Positions 19,525-28,081 of a stretch of DNA of 64,000 nucleotides are shown here, piece after piece. The stretch lies in contig NZ_CP020991.1 in assembly GCF_002874775.1 (NCBI RefSeq), forward strand, positions 1,431,225-1,495,224, in the 5' to 3' direction. Every line of letters begins with the position of its first letter. Within the stretch, counting starts at the first letter, position 1. The stretch comes from Monoglobus pectinilyticus. GTDB taxonomy: Bacteria > Bacillota > Clostridia > Monoglobales > Monoglobaceae. The notes under the pieces were generated by a model, which saw nothing but the letters and a program-made list of their open reading frames with translations, was not told the origin of the DNA and ran no database searches. The translations under genes were made by a program, and so were the position numbers.

Positions 19525-21198
19525 ATGAAAAACTTTAACAAGTATAAGAAGGGCTATTTTATGCCGCCCGTTAAATCATTAAAATGGGTAGAAAAAGACG
19601 CTATCGAAAAAGCGCCAATATGGTGCAGCGTAGACCTAAGGGATGGAAACCAGGCTTTGGTGGTGCCGATGAGCCTAGAAGAAAAATTGGAGTTTTTTGT
19701 TTTCCTATGTAAGCTGGGTTTTAAGGAGATTGAAGTTGGATTTCCTGCCGCTTCTGAGACAGAATACCTCTTTCTTCGCAGATTGATTGAGGATAATCTC
19801 ATTCCTGATGACGTTACTATTCAGGTTTTGACTCAGGCGAGAGAACATATAATAAAAAAGACTTTTGAATCTTTGGACGGAGCTAAACAAGCAATTGTTC
19901 ATGTTTATAATTCGACTTCTTTGGCTCAGCGCGAACAGGTGTTTAGAAAATCAAAAGAAGAAATTAAACAGATTGCTGTTGACGGCGCAAAATTGCTTAA
20001 AAGGCTTGCTGACGAGACTGAAGGTAATTTTAGGTTTGAATACAGCCCGGAGAGCTTTACCGGAACTGAGCCTGAGTATGCTTTGGATGTCTGCAATGCT
20101 GTCATAGATGTTTGGCAGCCAACACCTGAAAAAAAGGTTATTATTAATCTTCCGGTTACCGTGCAGATGTCTCTGCCGCATGTTTATGCGAGTCAGATAG
20201 AATATATGAGCGATAATATGAATTGCCGTGAAAATGTGATTTTATCTCTGCATCCTCATAATGACAGAGGAACAGGTGTTGCTGATACAGAGCTTGGGCT
20301 GCTTGCCGGAGCTGACCGTGTTGAAGGAACAATTTTCGGCAATGGTGAGAGAACAGGTAATGTTGATATAGTAACATTAGCATTGAACATGTATACCCAT
20401 GGCGTTGACCCGAAGCTTGATTTTTCAAATATGCCTGAAGTTGTCGAGACATATGAAAGATTAACAGGAATGAATGTTGACCCGAGACAACCGTATGGCG
20501 GAAAATTGGTTTTTGCTGCTTTTTCGGGCTCACATCAGGACGCAATAGCCAAAGGTATGAAATATAGAGAAGAAAAATGCGAAAACTGCTGGACTGTTCC
20601 GTATCTTCCTGTTGACCCTAAAGACCTGGGACGTGAATATGACGGCGATGTGATTCGTATAAACAGCCAGTCGGGCAAGGGCGGTATCGGATATCTGATG
20701 GAGCAGAGGTTTGGTTTTAATATACCAAAGAAGATGCGTGAAGATTTCGGATACATTGTAAAGGGTGTTTCTGACCATTTACATAAAGAGCTCCAGCCTG
20801 ATGAGATTTTTAATATATTCAAAGATACATATATTAATATAGATAAGTCTATGAAGATGATAGAAACTCATTTTGAGCAGAAGGATAATGGTATTGTTGC
20901 ACATATAACAGTGTCGCGTGATGGAGAGAATGAAGTGCTGACCGGAAGCGGAAACGGCCGTCTTGACGCCGTTAATAATGCGTTTGACAGCATCCTTATG
21001 GGTAAATACACCATAGATACTTATGAGGAACATGCTATAGGTACCGGTTCAAATTCGAAGGCGTGTGCTTATATTGGATTATCAGACAGCTATGGTAATA
21101 TTACATGGGGTGTTGGAATCCATGATGACATTATAAACGCTTCAATTATTGCCTTAATCAGCGCCATAAACCGTACTGTAAACAAAAGGGGTAAATAA
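19525..21198 (+). CDS. leuA: 2-isopropylmalate synthase
   Basis: Condenses acetyl-CoA with 2-oxoisovalerate, the committed step of leucine synthesis. The 557 residues match the long type-2 LeuA form. The DRE-TIM barrel shows WCSVDLRDGNQALV (metal-binding R-D), EVGFPAAS, LHPHNDRGTGVADTELGLLAGADRVEGTIFGNGERTGNVD split across its signature, and a C-terminal LeuA-dimer regulatory region near residues 430-550. The ATG at 19525 follows AAAGGAGGAGG. No other leu or ilv gene is nearby, so it is a solitary unit with its own promoter. Confidence 0.93.
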   Translation: MKNFNKYKKGYFMPPVKSLKWVEKDAIEKAPIWCSVDLRDGNQALVVPMSLEEKLEFFVFLCKLGFKEIEVGFPAASETEYLFLRRLIEDNLIPDDVTIQVLTQAREHIIKKTFESLDGAKQAIVHVYNSTSLAQREQVFRKSKEEIKQIAVDGAKLLKRLADETEGNFRFEYSPESFTGTEPEYALDVCNAVIDVWQPTPEKKVIINLPVTVQMSLPHVYASQIEYMSDNMNCRENVILSLHPHNDRGTGVADTELGLLAGADRVEGTIFGNGERTGNVDIVTLALNMYTHGVDPKLDFSNMPEVVETYERLTGMNVDPRQPYGGKLVFAAFSGSHQDAIAKGMKYREEKCENCWTVPYLPVDPKDLGREYDGDVIRINSQSGKGGIGYLMEQRFGFNIPKKMREDFGYIVKGVSDHLHKELQPDEIFNIFKDTYINIDKSMKMIETHFEQKDNGIVAHITVSRDGENEVLTGSGNGRLDAVNNAFDSILMGKYTIDTYEEHAIGTGSNSKACAYIGLSDSYGNITWGVGIHDDIINASIIALISAINRTVNKRGK

Positions 21199-21262
21199 TT
21201 ATATAGAAAGATTTTTCTATTATTTTAATAATTTAATATTGATTTTATAGGAGTTGGGATAC

Positions 21263-23905
21263 ATGAAAAAGATAATTATACTGCTAGAGGCTATAATTTT
21301 ATCGATATGTATCTTAACTCCTTTTTCTGTGTTTGCGGATTCTGATATCTATCAGGGTCTATTTAGATTTGACACATTATCAGTAAAGTATAGTGACGGA
21401 GTTTTAAACAGACCGGGCGGCAATGTTGCGCTTGATAATGTAAAAGTTTTATCTACAGTCGGTCAGCAGCCAAGTCCTGAACCGGAGAAACTTTCTGAAG
21501 AAAATGAACTTGCATCCTTAAACATAGAGCTTGGAGCATATGTGACTAGAGCCCAGGCGGTATATGTTTTAGTAAGCGGTTTGGGAGACGAGCTTAAGGC
21601 TGTTAAACCGGCTGATTTATCAGTTTTTTCTGACAGTTCTGAAATTGAGCCTATATATCAGAAAAGTCTTGGTCTTGCAGTTTCTTTGGGGGCAGTCAAT
21701 GGCTCTGATGACGGCAAGCTCCATGGTAATGACTACATAACAAGAGTTGAGGCGTTTGCGATAGTGAGCCGCGTCTTATCTCAGGATGATTTGCCTACGG
21801 ATTTAGGGGATGGTGAATCATTTTTTAATGATATTCCGGATTGGGCGGTTCCTGATATTTGCCGCCTTAAAAATGCTGGGCTTATTTTAGGTTATGGCGA
21901 CGGAACTTTGGGGTCGGACGATTTTATGACATATGAGCAGGTACTGCTTGTGTATTCCCGTCTTCTTAAATATCAGAATGCTCTTCCTACAAATAATCTT
22001 TACAAAAACGATTATTATGAATATGTAAATGAACAGTGGCTTTCTGAGACGCAGCTTCCTGAAGGTTATGCTAAATGGTCAAACGTTGAGCAGCTTTCTC
22101 AAAATAATGCTTATCGAATACAAAATATAATCGGTGATATTATAACAGAATATTATATAGGAAATATCCCGCCGAAGGACAGCAATAAACAAAAAATACT
22201 TGATATATATAAGGCTTCGGCAAATGTTAAATACCGTGACAGCGTCGGTATAGAGCCAATAAGAAAATATCTTGATATGATAGACGGTATTCAGAATATT
22301 TCTGATTTTACAAATGTTATGGCTGAGCTTGAAAACAATGGATTTCATTCATTGATTCCGATTAGGGTTAATAATGATTTTAAGGATTCCACAAAATATT
22401 CGCTTACGTTTGAATCTTGCTATACAGGTATTGAATCGGGTGTCGTTAAAAGCGGGGAATATGAAAAAATTGAAGAAAATTACAAGAACTATATCAGAAC
22501 ATTATTTATAATCAGCGGTCAGTCGCCGGCCGAAGCTGAAAAGAAGGCTGACTTGGCAGTAAGGTTTTGTCTTAAACTCGCCAATGCTACTATGGACGAG
22601 TCTCAGTGGGATAATCCCGGTGATATTTATAATGTCTATTCTACAAATAGTTTGGAAAATTTATTTTCAAATATGAATATGCTGGGATATCTTAAAAAGT
22701 TAGGGTATAATAATGTCAGTGAGATTATGGTATATGATAAAGAATTGGCTAAAACCATTAACTCTTTGCTGGACAGAGATAACATTCCTATGCTTAAAGA
22801 ATACTTGCGGGCGTCTGTCTTAGACTACTCGTCTTTGTATTTGAATACTGAGATGTTTAATGCATATCAGAATTATATTAATAGTATCAGCGGAGTTAAC
22901 GCCCAAATCACACCTGACGCTTATGCTGTAACAATAACCCAGTCTCTTATGGGATTGGAGCTTGGTGAAGAATATGTTGAACGTTATTTTTCCTCCGATT
23001 CCAAAAAGGAAATAGAAGACCTGGCGTCAGTGATAATTGATACTTTTGAAAACAGGATTAAAGAATTGGATTGGATGAGTGATGAAACGAAAAATGTCGC
23101 TATTGAAAAGCTGAGCGCTATATCAATAAGAATAGGCTATCCTGATTATCTTATAAATTATACGAACCGTGATTATTCAATTCGCAGCATTGAGGATGGC
23201 GGAACCATTATGGAATATCTTATTGACTATAATAAGATGGCGCATAATCAGGATGTTACTTTGATAAATGAGAAAGTTCCGGTTAACAAGGAAAGCTGGA
23301 CATTAACTCCGCAGACTGTTAACGCTTATTATGACAGAGCCAATAACTGCATAGTCATTCCAGCCGGTATACTGCAGGCTCCGTATTATAGTCCAAACGC
23401 AAGTTATGAAGGAAACCTGGGAGGAATAGGGAGCGTTATAGCACATGAGATTACTCACGCGTTTGATAATGTTGGTTCTCAGTTTGACAAAGATGGAAAT
23501 TTAAATGATTGGTGGAAGGCCGAAGATTTTTCTGCGTTTAATCAGATATGTAAACAATTTGTATCAGAGTATGATAAGCTTGAAGTGATGGATGGTTGTT
23601 TTGTTGACGGGAAGCTTACACTGAGTGAAAATATTGCGGATATCGGAGGAATGGCCTGCGTGCTTGATATTGCCGGCGAAGACAATCCGAACCTGGATGA
23701 GCTTTTTAAAACCTACACTAGAACCTATAGGTCTGTCTGCACTGAAGAATATGCTAAAATGCTGTTGGTGACTGATGAACATGCACCAAATAAAGTGCGT
23801 GTGAATATGGTGTTATCTAACTTTGAAAAGTTTATAAATCTATATCATTTGCAGTCCGGTGACGGTATGTATAGAAACGAAAGCAGCAGGCTATCAATAT
23901 GGTAA
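21263..23905 (+). CDS. Secreted M13 metallopeptidase with SLH-like repeats
   Basis: An 880-residue exported zinc peptidase of the neprilysin/PepO family. A signal peptide (1-25) is followed by SLH-like segments around residues 75-240 (YVTRAQAVYVLVSGL, YITRVEAFAIVSRVL with FNDIPDWAVPDI, and GLILGYGDGTL), which would anchor it to the cell wall. The M13 part has the zinc site H728-E729-x-x-H732 in HEITHAFD, E789 in ENIAD, and the C-terminal NKVRVNMVLSNFEKF block. The ATG at 21263 has TAGGAG 9 nt upstream; a TTG at 21254 is also in frame. It probably trims peptides at the cell surface. Confidence 0.88.
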   Translation: MKKIIILLEAIILSICILTPFSVFADSDIYQGLFRFDTLSVKYSDGVLNRPGGNVALDNVKVLSTVGQQPSPEPEKLSEENELASLNIELGAYVTRAQAVYVLVSGLGDELKAVKPADLSVFSDSSEIEPIYQKSLGLAVSLGAVNGSDDGKLHGNDYITRVEAFAIVSRVLSQDDLPTDLGDGESFFNDIPDWAVPDICRLKNAGLILGYGDGTLGSDDFMTYEQVLLVYSRLLKYQNALPTNNLYKNDYYEYVNEQWLSETQLPEGYAKWSNVEQLSQNNAYRIQNIIGDIITEYYIGNIPPKDSNKQKILDIYKASANVKYRDSVGIEPIRKYLDMIDGIQNISDFTNVMAELENNGFHSLIPIRVNNDFKDSTKYSLTFESCYTGIESGVVKSGEYEKIEENYKNYIRTLFIISGQSPAEAEKKADLAVRFCLKLANATMDESQWDNPGDIYNVYSTNSLENLFSNMNMLGYLKKLGYNNVSEIMVYDKELAKTINSLLDRDNIPMLKEYLRASVLDYSSLYLNTEMFNAYQNYINSISGVNAQITPDAYAVTITQSLMGLELGEEYVERYFSSDSKKEIEDLASVIIDTFENRIKELDWMSDETKNVAIEKLSAISIRIGYPDYLINYTNRDYSIRSIEDGGTIMEYLIDYNKMAHNQDVTLINEKVPVNKESWTLTPQTVNAYYDRANNCIVIPAGILQAPYYSPNASYEGNLGGIGSVIAHEITHAFDNVGSQFDKDGNLNDWWKAEDFSAFNQICKQFVSEYDKLEVMDGCFVDGKLTLSENIADIGGMACVLDIAGEDNPNLDELFKTYTRTYRSVCTEEYAKMLLVTDEHAPNKVRVNMVLSNFEKFINLYHLQSGDGMYRNESSRLSIW

Positions 23906-23935
23906 ATTAGATTATAAAGAAGAGGGAGAGATAAT

Positions 23936-24799
23936 TTGAAAACTGCCAGTAAAACAAAAGGAATAACGTGCATAATAATATCGGCGTTTTGTTTCGCGTT
24001 TATGAATACATTTGTTAGAATGGCAGGAGATTTGCCGTCAGTTGAGAAGAGTTTTTTCAGGAATTTTGTAGCGCTTATATTTGCGGCTGTGATGCTGCTG
24101 AGAACAGAAGAAAAATTCAGGTTTGATAAAAAGAATCTGCCGTATCTTCTTTTGAGAGCTTTTTTTGGGACAGTCGGCATATTAGGAAATTTTTATGCTA
24201 TCGACCATCTTGTTCTTGCGGACGCCTCAATGCTGAATAAGCTTTCTCCGTTTTTTGCCATAATATTTTCATTTATAATTTTACGTGAAAAGGTAAATAT
24301 ATGGCAAAGTTTAGCCGTTGTTATCGCGTTTGTCGGAGCGTTGTTTATAATAAAGCCGACAGGCGTGAGTTTTAATTCTGCAAGTTTGGCAGGAGTAATC
24401 GGTGGCGTCGGCGCCGGTATCGCTTATACAATGGTCAGGCTTTTGAGTAAACGAGGTGAAAGAGGCGCGTTTATTGTATTTTTCTTTTCAGCGTTTTCAT
24501 GCTTAACGACCTTGCCGTTAATGCTTGCGGATTTTCGGCCTATGGCATGGTGGCAGCTTTTAAGTTTACTGGGAGCAGGGCTTGCGGCAACCGGCGGACA
24601 GTTTGCAATAACGGCCGCATACTCATATGCACCGGCTAAAGAAATCTCAGTATTTGATTATACTCAGATAATATTTGTGGCAGTATTGGGTTTGATTTTC
24701 TTTTCAGAGCTTCCCGATATATTCAGCATAATAGGTTACTTAATCATAATTTTAGTTTCAATATGTATGTTTTTATATGAAAGAAACATGAAGTCATAA
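23936..24799 (+). CDS. EamA-family (DMT) transporter
   Basis: A 287-residue membrane protein of the drug/metabolite transporter superfamily, with about ten hydrophobic helices arranged as two EamA repeats (about 5-135 and 145-280). The repeats contain FVRMAGDLPSVEKSFFRNFVAL, LNKLSPFFAIIFSFIILREKV and SVFDYTQIIFVAVLGLIFFSE. The substrate cannot be told from sequence. The start is TTG at 23936, preceded by AGAGGGAGAG. It lies 30 nt after the M13 gene, so the two may share a transcript that ends at the hairpin at 24889. Confidence 0.87.
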   Translation: MKTASKTKGITCIIISAFCFAFMNTFVRMAGDLPSVEKSFFRNFVALIFAAVMLLRTEEKFRFDKKNLPYLLLRAFFGTVGILGNFYAIDHLVLADASMLNKLSPFFAIIFSFIILREKVNIWQSLAVVIAFVGALFIIKPTGVSFNSASLAGVIGGVGAGIAYTMVRLLSKRGERGAFIVFFFSAFSCLTTLPLMLADFRPMAWWQLLSLLGAGLAATGGQFAITAAYSYAPAKEISVFDYTQIIFVAVLGLIFFSELPDIFSIIGYLIIILVSICMFLYERNMKS

Positions 24800-24888
24800 T
24801 ATAACAAGTAATGTAATGCGTTTAGAGAAGAATGTTTTAATTAAATTTATAGCGTTCTAATGTTTTAAACGGGATAATAGGTAAAGGT

Positions 24889-24936
24889 AATCCGCCGTAT
24901 ATTAACAAATATTTGTTGATATACGGCGGATTTTAT
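24889..24936 (+). terminator. Long palindrome acting as terminator
   Basis: The arms 24889-24910 and 24911-24932 are almost perfectly complementary over 22 bp (one G-U), with no spacer, and are followed by TTTTATATT. It closes the M13/EamA unit and is symmetric enough to work in both directions. Confidence 0.8.
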
Positions 24937-24967
24937 ATTGTCAGAAAAAATATGAGGTTAATTTTCA

Positions 24968-24996
24968 TTGCGAATTTTATTTAAATAATGTATAAT
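24968..24996 (+). promoter_or_regulatory. Promoter of the stalk-DHHW gene
   Basis: TTGCGA (24968-24973), a 17-nt spacer and a perfect TATAAT (24991-24996), about 50 nt before the ATG. Confidence 0.6.
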
Positions 24997-25046
24997 AGAT
25001 TTATATATATTTTAGAAGTTAGTATAATAAATAAGGAGGTAGTATA

Positions 25047-26465
25047 ATGAGACATATAAAGAGAATTATTTGCACTGTTTTATTTGCGGCTATGCTGATA
25101 ACTTCGCTTTCAGCTGTCACTGTTTCAGCTGACGAAAGTATAAAGGTTATTTTAGACGGAAAACAGCTTCAGTTTGATGTTCCACCGCAGACAATCGAGT
25201 GGCGTACAATGGTTCCTATGAGAGTGATTTTTGAGGAATTGGGAGCAGAGGTTTATTGGGAGGATTCGACCCAAACAATAACAGCTTATAAGGGTTCAAC
25301 CACAATAGTGATGCAGATTGGCAACAAAATGCTAACTAAAGACGGTCAGCAGATAGAAATGGATGTTCCGCCGCTTGAGATAGACGGGCGCACATTGGTA
25401 CCGGTTAGGGCTATATCCGAGAGTTTGGGCTGTAATGTCAGCTGGATAGAAGATACACAGACTGTTCAAATAACAAGCGGTTCTGCACCAGGCAATGCTC
25501 CTAGTGCTAATTCTCTAGTTATGAAGGATACATATATTGGTGATGACTATAGAGTATCAGAAGAAGGCGTCCAAACATATAACGGAATACTTGTGTTCGG
25601 AACAATGGCTATGCACCCTGAGGAACTTACACAGGACAGCGCGAAAGCTTATGCAAGTGTAGTAAATGAGGTGGCGGACAGTTTGCCGGGTGTTAATACA
25701 TATAATATTTTGATTCCAACCTCAGATGAATTTTATGCTCCAAAGTCATATTATAAGGACCAACTCAGTGCGTTTAAGACTGTATATGAAAATCTGAACG
25801 ACAATGTGACCGCAGTAAATGCTGTAAAACCACTGTGGGATCATGCGTCTGAAAAGATTTATTTTTCAACTGACCACCATTGGACTCAACGCGGTTCATA
25901 TTATGCTTATCAGGCATTTAAAGAGGCAAAGGGTGAAACTGCGCCGCCTCTTGATAGTTATGAACGTCAGGTGAGTGAAAACTACGTCGGCTCATTTGCA
26001 GCGAAAATGGAGGGAACTCCCGGTGAGGAGATTTTAAAAGATAATCCTGATTATGTTGAAAAATTTATGCCGTTGGTTGAAGCGAATGGCACAATATATA
26101 ATGACCAGGAGAGACAGCAGGTTAAATACGAAAATGTTCCGGTAATTAAAGATTACAATTCTTATATAGCTTTTATTGCAGGCGACAATCCGATGACGGT
26201 TTATAAAACATCAGCCGGCAATGGAAAGAAATTGGTTATTCTTAAAGAATCTTATGGGAATGCGTTTTCAACATGGACAGTAAATGATTACAGCGAAGTA
26301 TATATCGTTGATATTCGCCGTTTTAACGGAAATGACGGAAACGCTAATACGTTTAGTCTTTCATCACTTTATCAGGATATTCATTTTGACGATCTTGTTA
26401 TAATTACATATCCGCCAATGATGGCATATGGTTCAATGAGAAATCTTTTAAAGAATATGAAATAG
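25047..26465 (+). CDS. Secreted stalk-domain plus DHHW-family protein
   Basis: A 472-residue exported protein. A signal peptide (1-28) is followed by a copper-amine-oxidase-like stalk pair (about 30-148: TMVPMRVIFEELGAEVYWED, TLVPVRAISESLGCNVSW). The region from about 165 to the C-terminus resembles the DHHW family, with STDHHWTQRGSYYAYQAF and LKESYGNAFSTW. DHHW proteins are related to AlgX/AlgJ-type SGNH enzymes that O-acetylate extracellular polymers, so acetylation of a surface glycan is a possible role, by inference only. AAGGAGG precedes the ATG. It is a single gene with its own promoter and terminator. Confidence 0.82.
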   Translation: MRHIKRIICTVLFAAMLITSLSAVTVSADESIKVILDGKQLQFDVPPQTIEWRTMVPMRVIFEELGAEVYWEDSTQTITAYKGSTTIVMQIGNKMLTKDGQQIEMDVPPLEIDGRTLVPVRAISESLGCNVSWIEDTQTVQITSGSAPGNAPSANSLVMKDTYIGDDYRVSEEGVQTYNGILVFGTMAMHPEELTQDSAKAYASVVNEVADSLPGVNTYNILIPTSDEFYAPKSYYKDQLSAFKTVYENLNDNVTAVNAVKPLWDHASEKIYFSTDHHWTQRGSYYAYQAFKEAKGETAPPLDSYERQVSENYVGSFAAKMEGTPGEEILKDNPDYVEKFMPLVEANGTIYNDQERQQVKYENVPVIKDYNSYIAFIAGDNPMTVYKTSAGNGKKLVILKESYGNAFSTWTVNDYSEVYIVDIRRFNGNDGNANTFSLSSLYQDIHFDDLVIITYPPMMAYGSMRNLLKNMK

Positions 26466-26476
26466 GATAACTATGC

Positions 26477-26509
26477 AAAACCGCATTGCTTTAAGTAATG
26501 CGGTTTTAT
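26477..26509 (+). terminator. Intrinsic terminator after the DHHW gene
   Basis: AAAACCGCATT (26477-26487) pairs with AATGCGGTTTT (26497-26507), and the loop can pair further. A short T-rich tail follows. Confidence 0.8.
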
Positions 26510-26810
26510 ATTTTAGGTAAATTGTTTATAGAGCAGGTTTTTTGACATTTTAATATTATAAATATTTAAAATGGAATTATTTTTGCTTTCTTTATTACAA
26601 TAGAAATAGTGAAGTTTTAAATGCTTTATAAATTCAACCCTCTTAACAAAATAAAAGCTAAAGTTTTATATAAATTCATAGATAATAAGAACAGTTATTG
26701 CCGGCAGTGTGGTGATAGTTTTGGGAGGAGGAATATAAATAATTATTAGGAAGCCGTATTTTATATAAGGTTAAAGCATTTTATCTGATGACAGTATGTA
26801 TTTGTATAAT
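26510..26810. other. AT-rich spacer before the glutamate synthase operon
   Basis: About 300 nt without a coding frame. GGGAGGAGG at 26723-26731 resembles a ribosome binding site, but no ATG or open frame follows it. Confidence 0.4.
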
Positions 26811-26846
26811 TTGTCAGTTGACAATTTTTTTATATAATGATATACT
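26811..26846 (+). promoter_or_regulatory. Promoter and palindromic operator candidate of the glutamate synthase operon
   Basis: TTGACA (26818-26823) with TATACT (26841-26846) at 17-nt spacing. An overlapping alternative is TTGTCA (26811-26816) with TATAAT (26833-26838) at 16 nt. The two -35 hexamers together form a palindrome, TTGTCA-GT-TGACAA (26811-26824), that a dimeric regulator could bind to block the promoter. Confidence 0.6.
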
Positions 26847-26863
26847 TGTTAAACCGAACAAAG

Positions 26864-26904
26864 GCGTTCGTCAGTTGAGATGTATCAACGGACGGGCGCT
26901 TTTT
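26864..26904 (+). terminator. Leader terminator ahead of the glutamate synthase operon
   Basis: A 15-bp stem with a few G-U pairs and one mismatch (26864-26878 with 26885-26899) has a 6-nt loop GATGTA and is followed by TTTTTA. It lies only about 10-20 nt after the predicted transcript start and before the first gene, so it would stop most transcripts unless relieved. A smaller hairpin TTGTT-AAACCG-AACAA (26847-26862) precedes it. Confidence 0.7.
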
Positions 26905-26959
26905 ATTTTGCTCAAAATTATTAGCGGTAATCTTTAGTTTGATTAAAGGAGGAAATTTT

Positions 26960-28081
26960 ATGCTTTTAAAAGAAGGCGAGAACGGCAACAGAATACCGTC
27001 CGGATGTGCTATATCGGGAATATTCTCTAAGAGCGGAAGGAGAATAAGCGGCGGGTCAATTGTAAGCTCTATAGCTGTTATGCACGACAGGTCCAATGGT
27101 CTTGGCGGAGGATTTGCCGGGTATGGTATATATCCCGAGTATAAAAATCAATATGCCTTCCATGTTTTCTATGACAGCAATGAGGCAAAAGAAGTTTGTG
27201 AAAGATATTTGGACAGACATTTTGATGTGATTAATCTTTCAAAAATACCTATAAACAGAATTCCTGAAATAACAGATGAACCTTTGATTTGGCGTTACTT
27301 TGTTGATCCACTTCCAACTAAATTAGCCGCTTCACAGTTAGATGTTAAGGAATATGTTGTCCGCTGTGTAAATAAAATAAATACTCAGATTGACGGCTGT
27401 TATGTATTTTCATGCGGAAAGAATATGGGAGTTTTTAAAGCCGTCGGTTTTCCGGAAGATGTGGGTCGTTTTTACAGATTAGATGAGTATGAGGGATACT
27501 GCTGGACTGCTCACGGACGTTATCCGACCAATACTCCGGGCTGGTGGGGCGGTGCCCATCCGTTTGCAATGCTTGATTATTCAATAGTACATAATGGAGA
27601 AATATCGTCATATGACGCTAATAGAAGATTTATTGAAATGTATGGATATAAATGCAGTCTGCTGACTGACACGGAAGTTATTACTTATATAACCGACTAT
27701 TTGTTAAGAAAAAAAGAGTTGACCCTGGAAGAGATGGCGTCAGTGATTGCGGCTCCGTTTTGGTCAACCATAGAACATATGCCCGAGCCTGAAAAGACAA
27801 GGTATAAGTTTTTAAGAAATACTTTTAGCAGTCTTTTGATTACAGGGCCTTTCTCAATATTATTGGGCTTTACAGGCGGAATGATGGCCTTAAATGACAG
27901 GTTAAAACTGCGCAGTATGGTTGTGGGAGAAAAGGATGATATGGTGTATATAGCCAGCGAGGAATGTGCTATGAGAGTGATTGAACCTAATCTTGATAAT
28001 ATTTGGTCTCCGCGCGGAGGAGAGCCTGTTATTGTAAGGCTTGATAAACAAGCTATGAAAGAAATTGGAGGTGAAGAATAA
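26960..28081 (+). CDS. Archaeal-type glutamate synthase, glutaminase subunit (GltB1)
   Basis: A class II glutamine amidotransferase of 373 residues that releases ammonia from glutamine for the partner synthase. The nucleophile is C16 in SGCAISGIF, implying removal of a 15-residue propeptide. Further family motifs are AHGRYPTNTPGWWGGAHPF, YSIVHNGEISSYDANR and LTDTEVITY. The ATG at 26960 has AAAGGAGG 8 nt upstream; an earlier in-frame ATG at 26939 lies in that leader. Its stop overlaps the ATG of the next gene (TAATG), showing translational coupling. In standard bacterial GltB this domain is fused to the synthase; here it is separate. Confidence 0.9.
   Translation: MLLKEGENGNRIPSGCAISGIFSKSGRRISGGSIVSSIAVMHDRSNGLGGGFAGYGIYPEYKNQYAFHVFYDSNEAKEVCERYLDRHFDVINLSKIPINRIPEITDEPLIWRYFVDPLPTKLAASQLDVKEYVVRCVNKINTQIDGCYVFSCGKNMGVFKAVGFPEDVGRFYRLDEYEGYCWTAHGRYPTNTPGWWGGAHPFAMLDYSIVHNGEISSYDANRRFIEMYGYKCSLLTDTEVITYITDYLLRKKELTLEEMASVIAAPFWSTIEHMPEPEKTRYKFLRNTFSSLLITGPFSILLGFTGGMMALNDRLKLRSMVVGEKDDMVYIASEECAMRVIEPNLDNIWSPRGGEPVIVRLDKQAMKEIGGEE

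Noticed and set aside
26847-26904. Firm call of an ANTAR-regulated leader
   Set aside because: Two hexaloop hairpins exist, but their loops do not match the A1/G4 consensus and the first may lie upstream of the main transcript start; kept only as a possibility.
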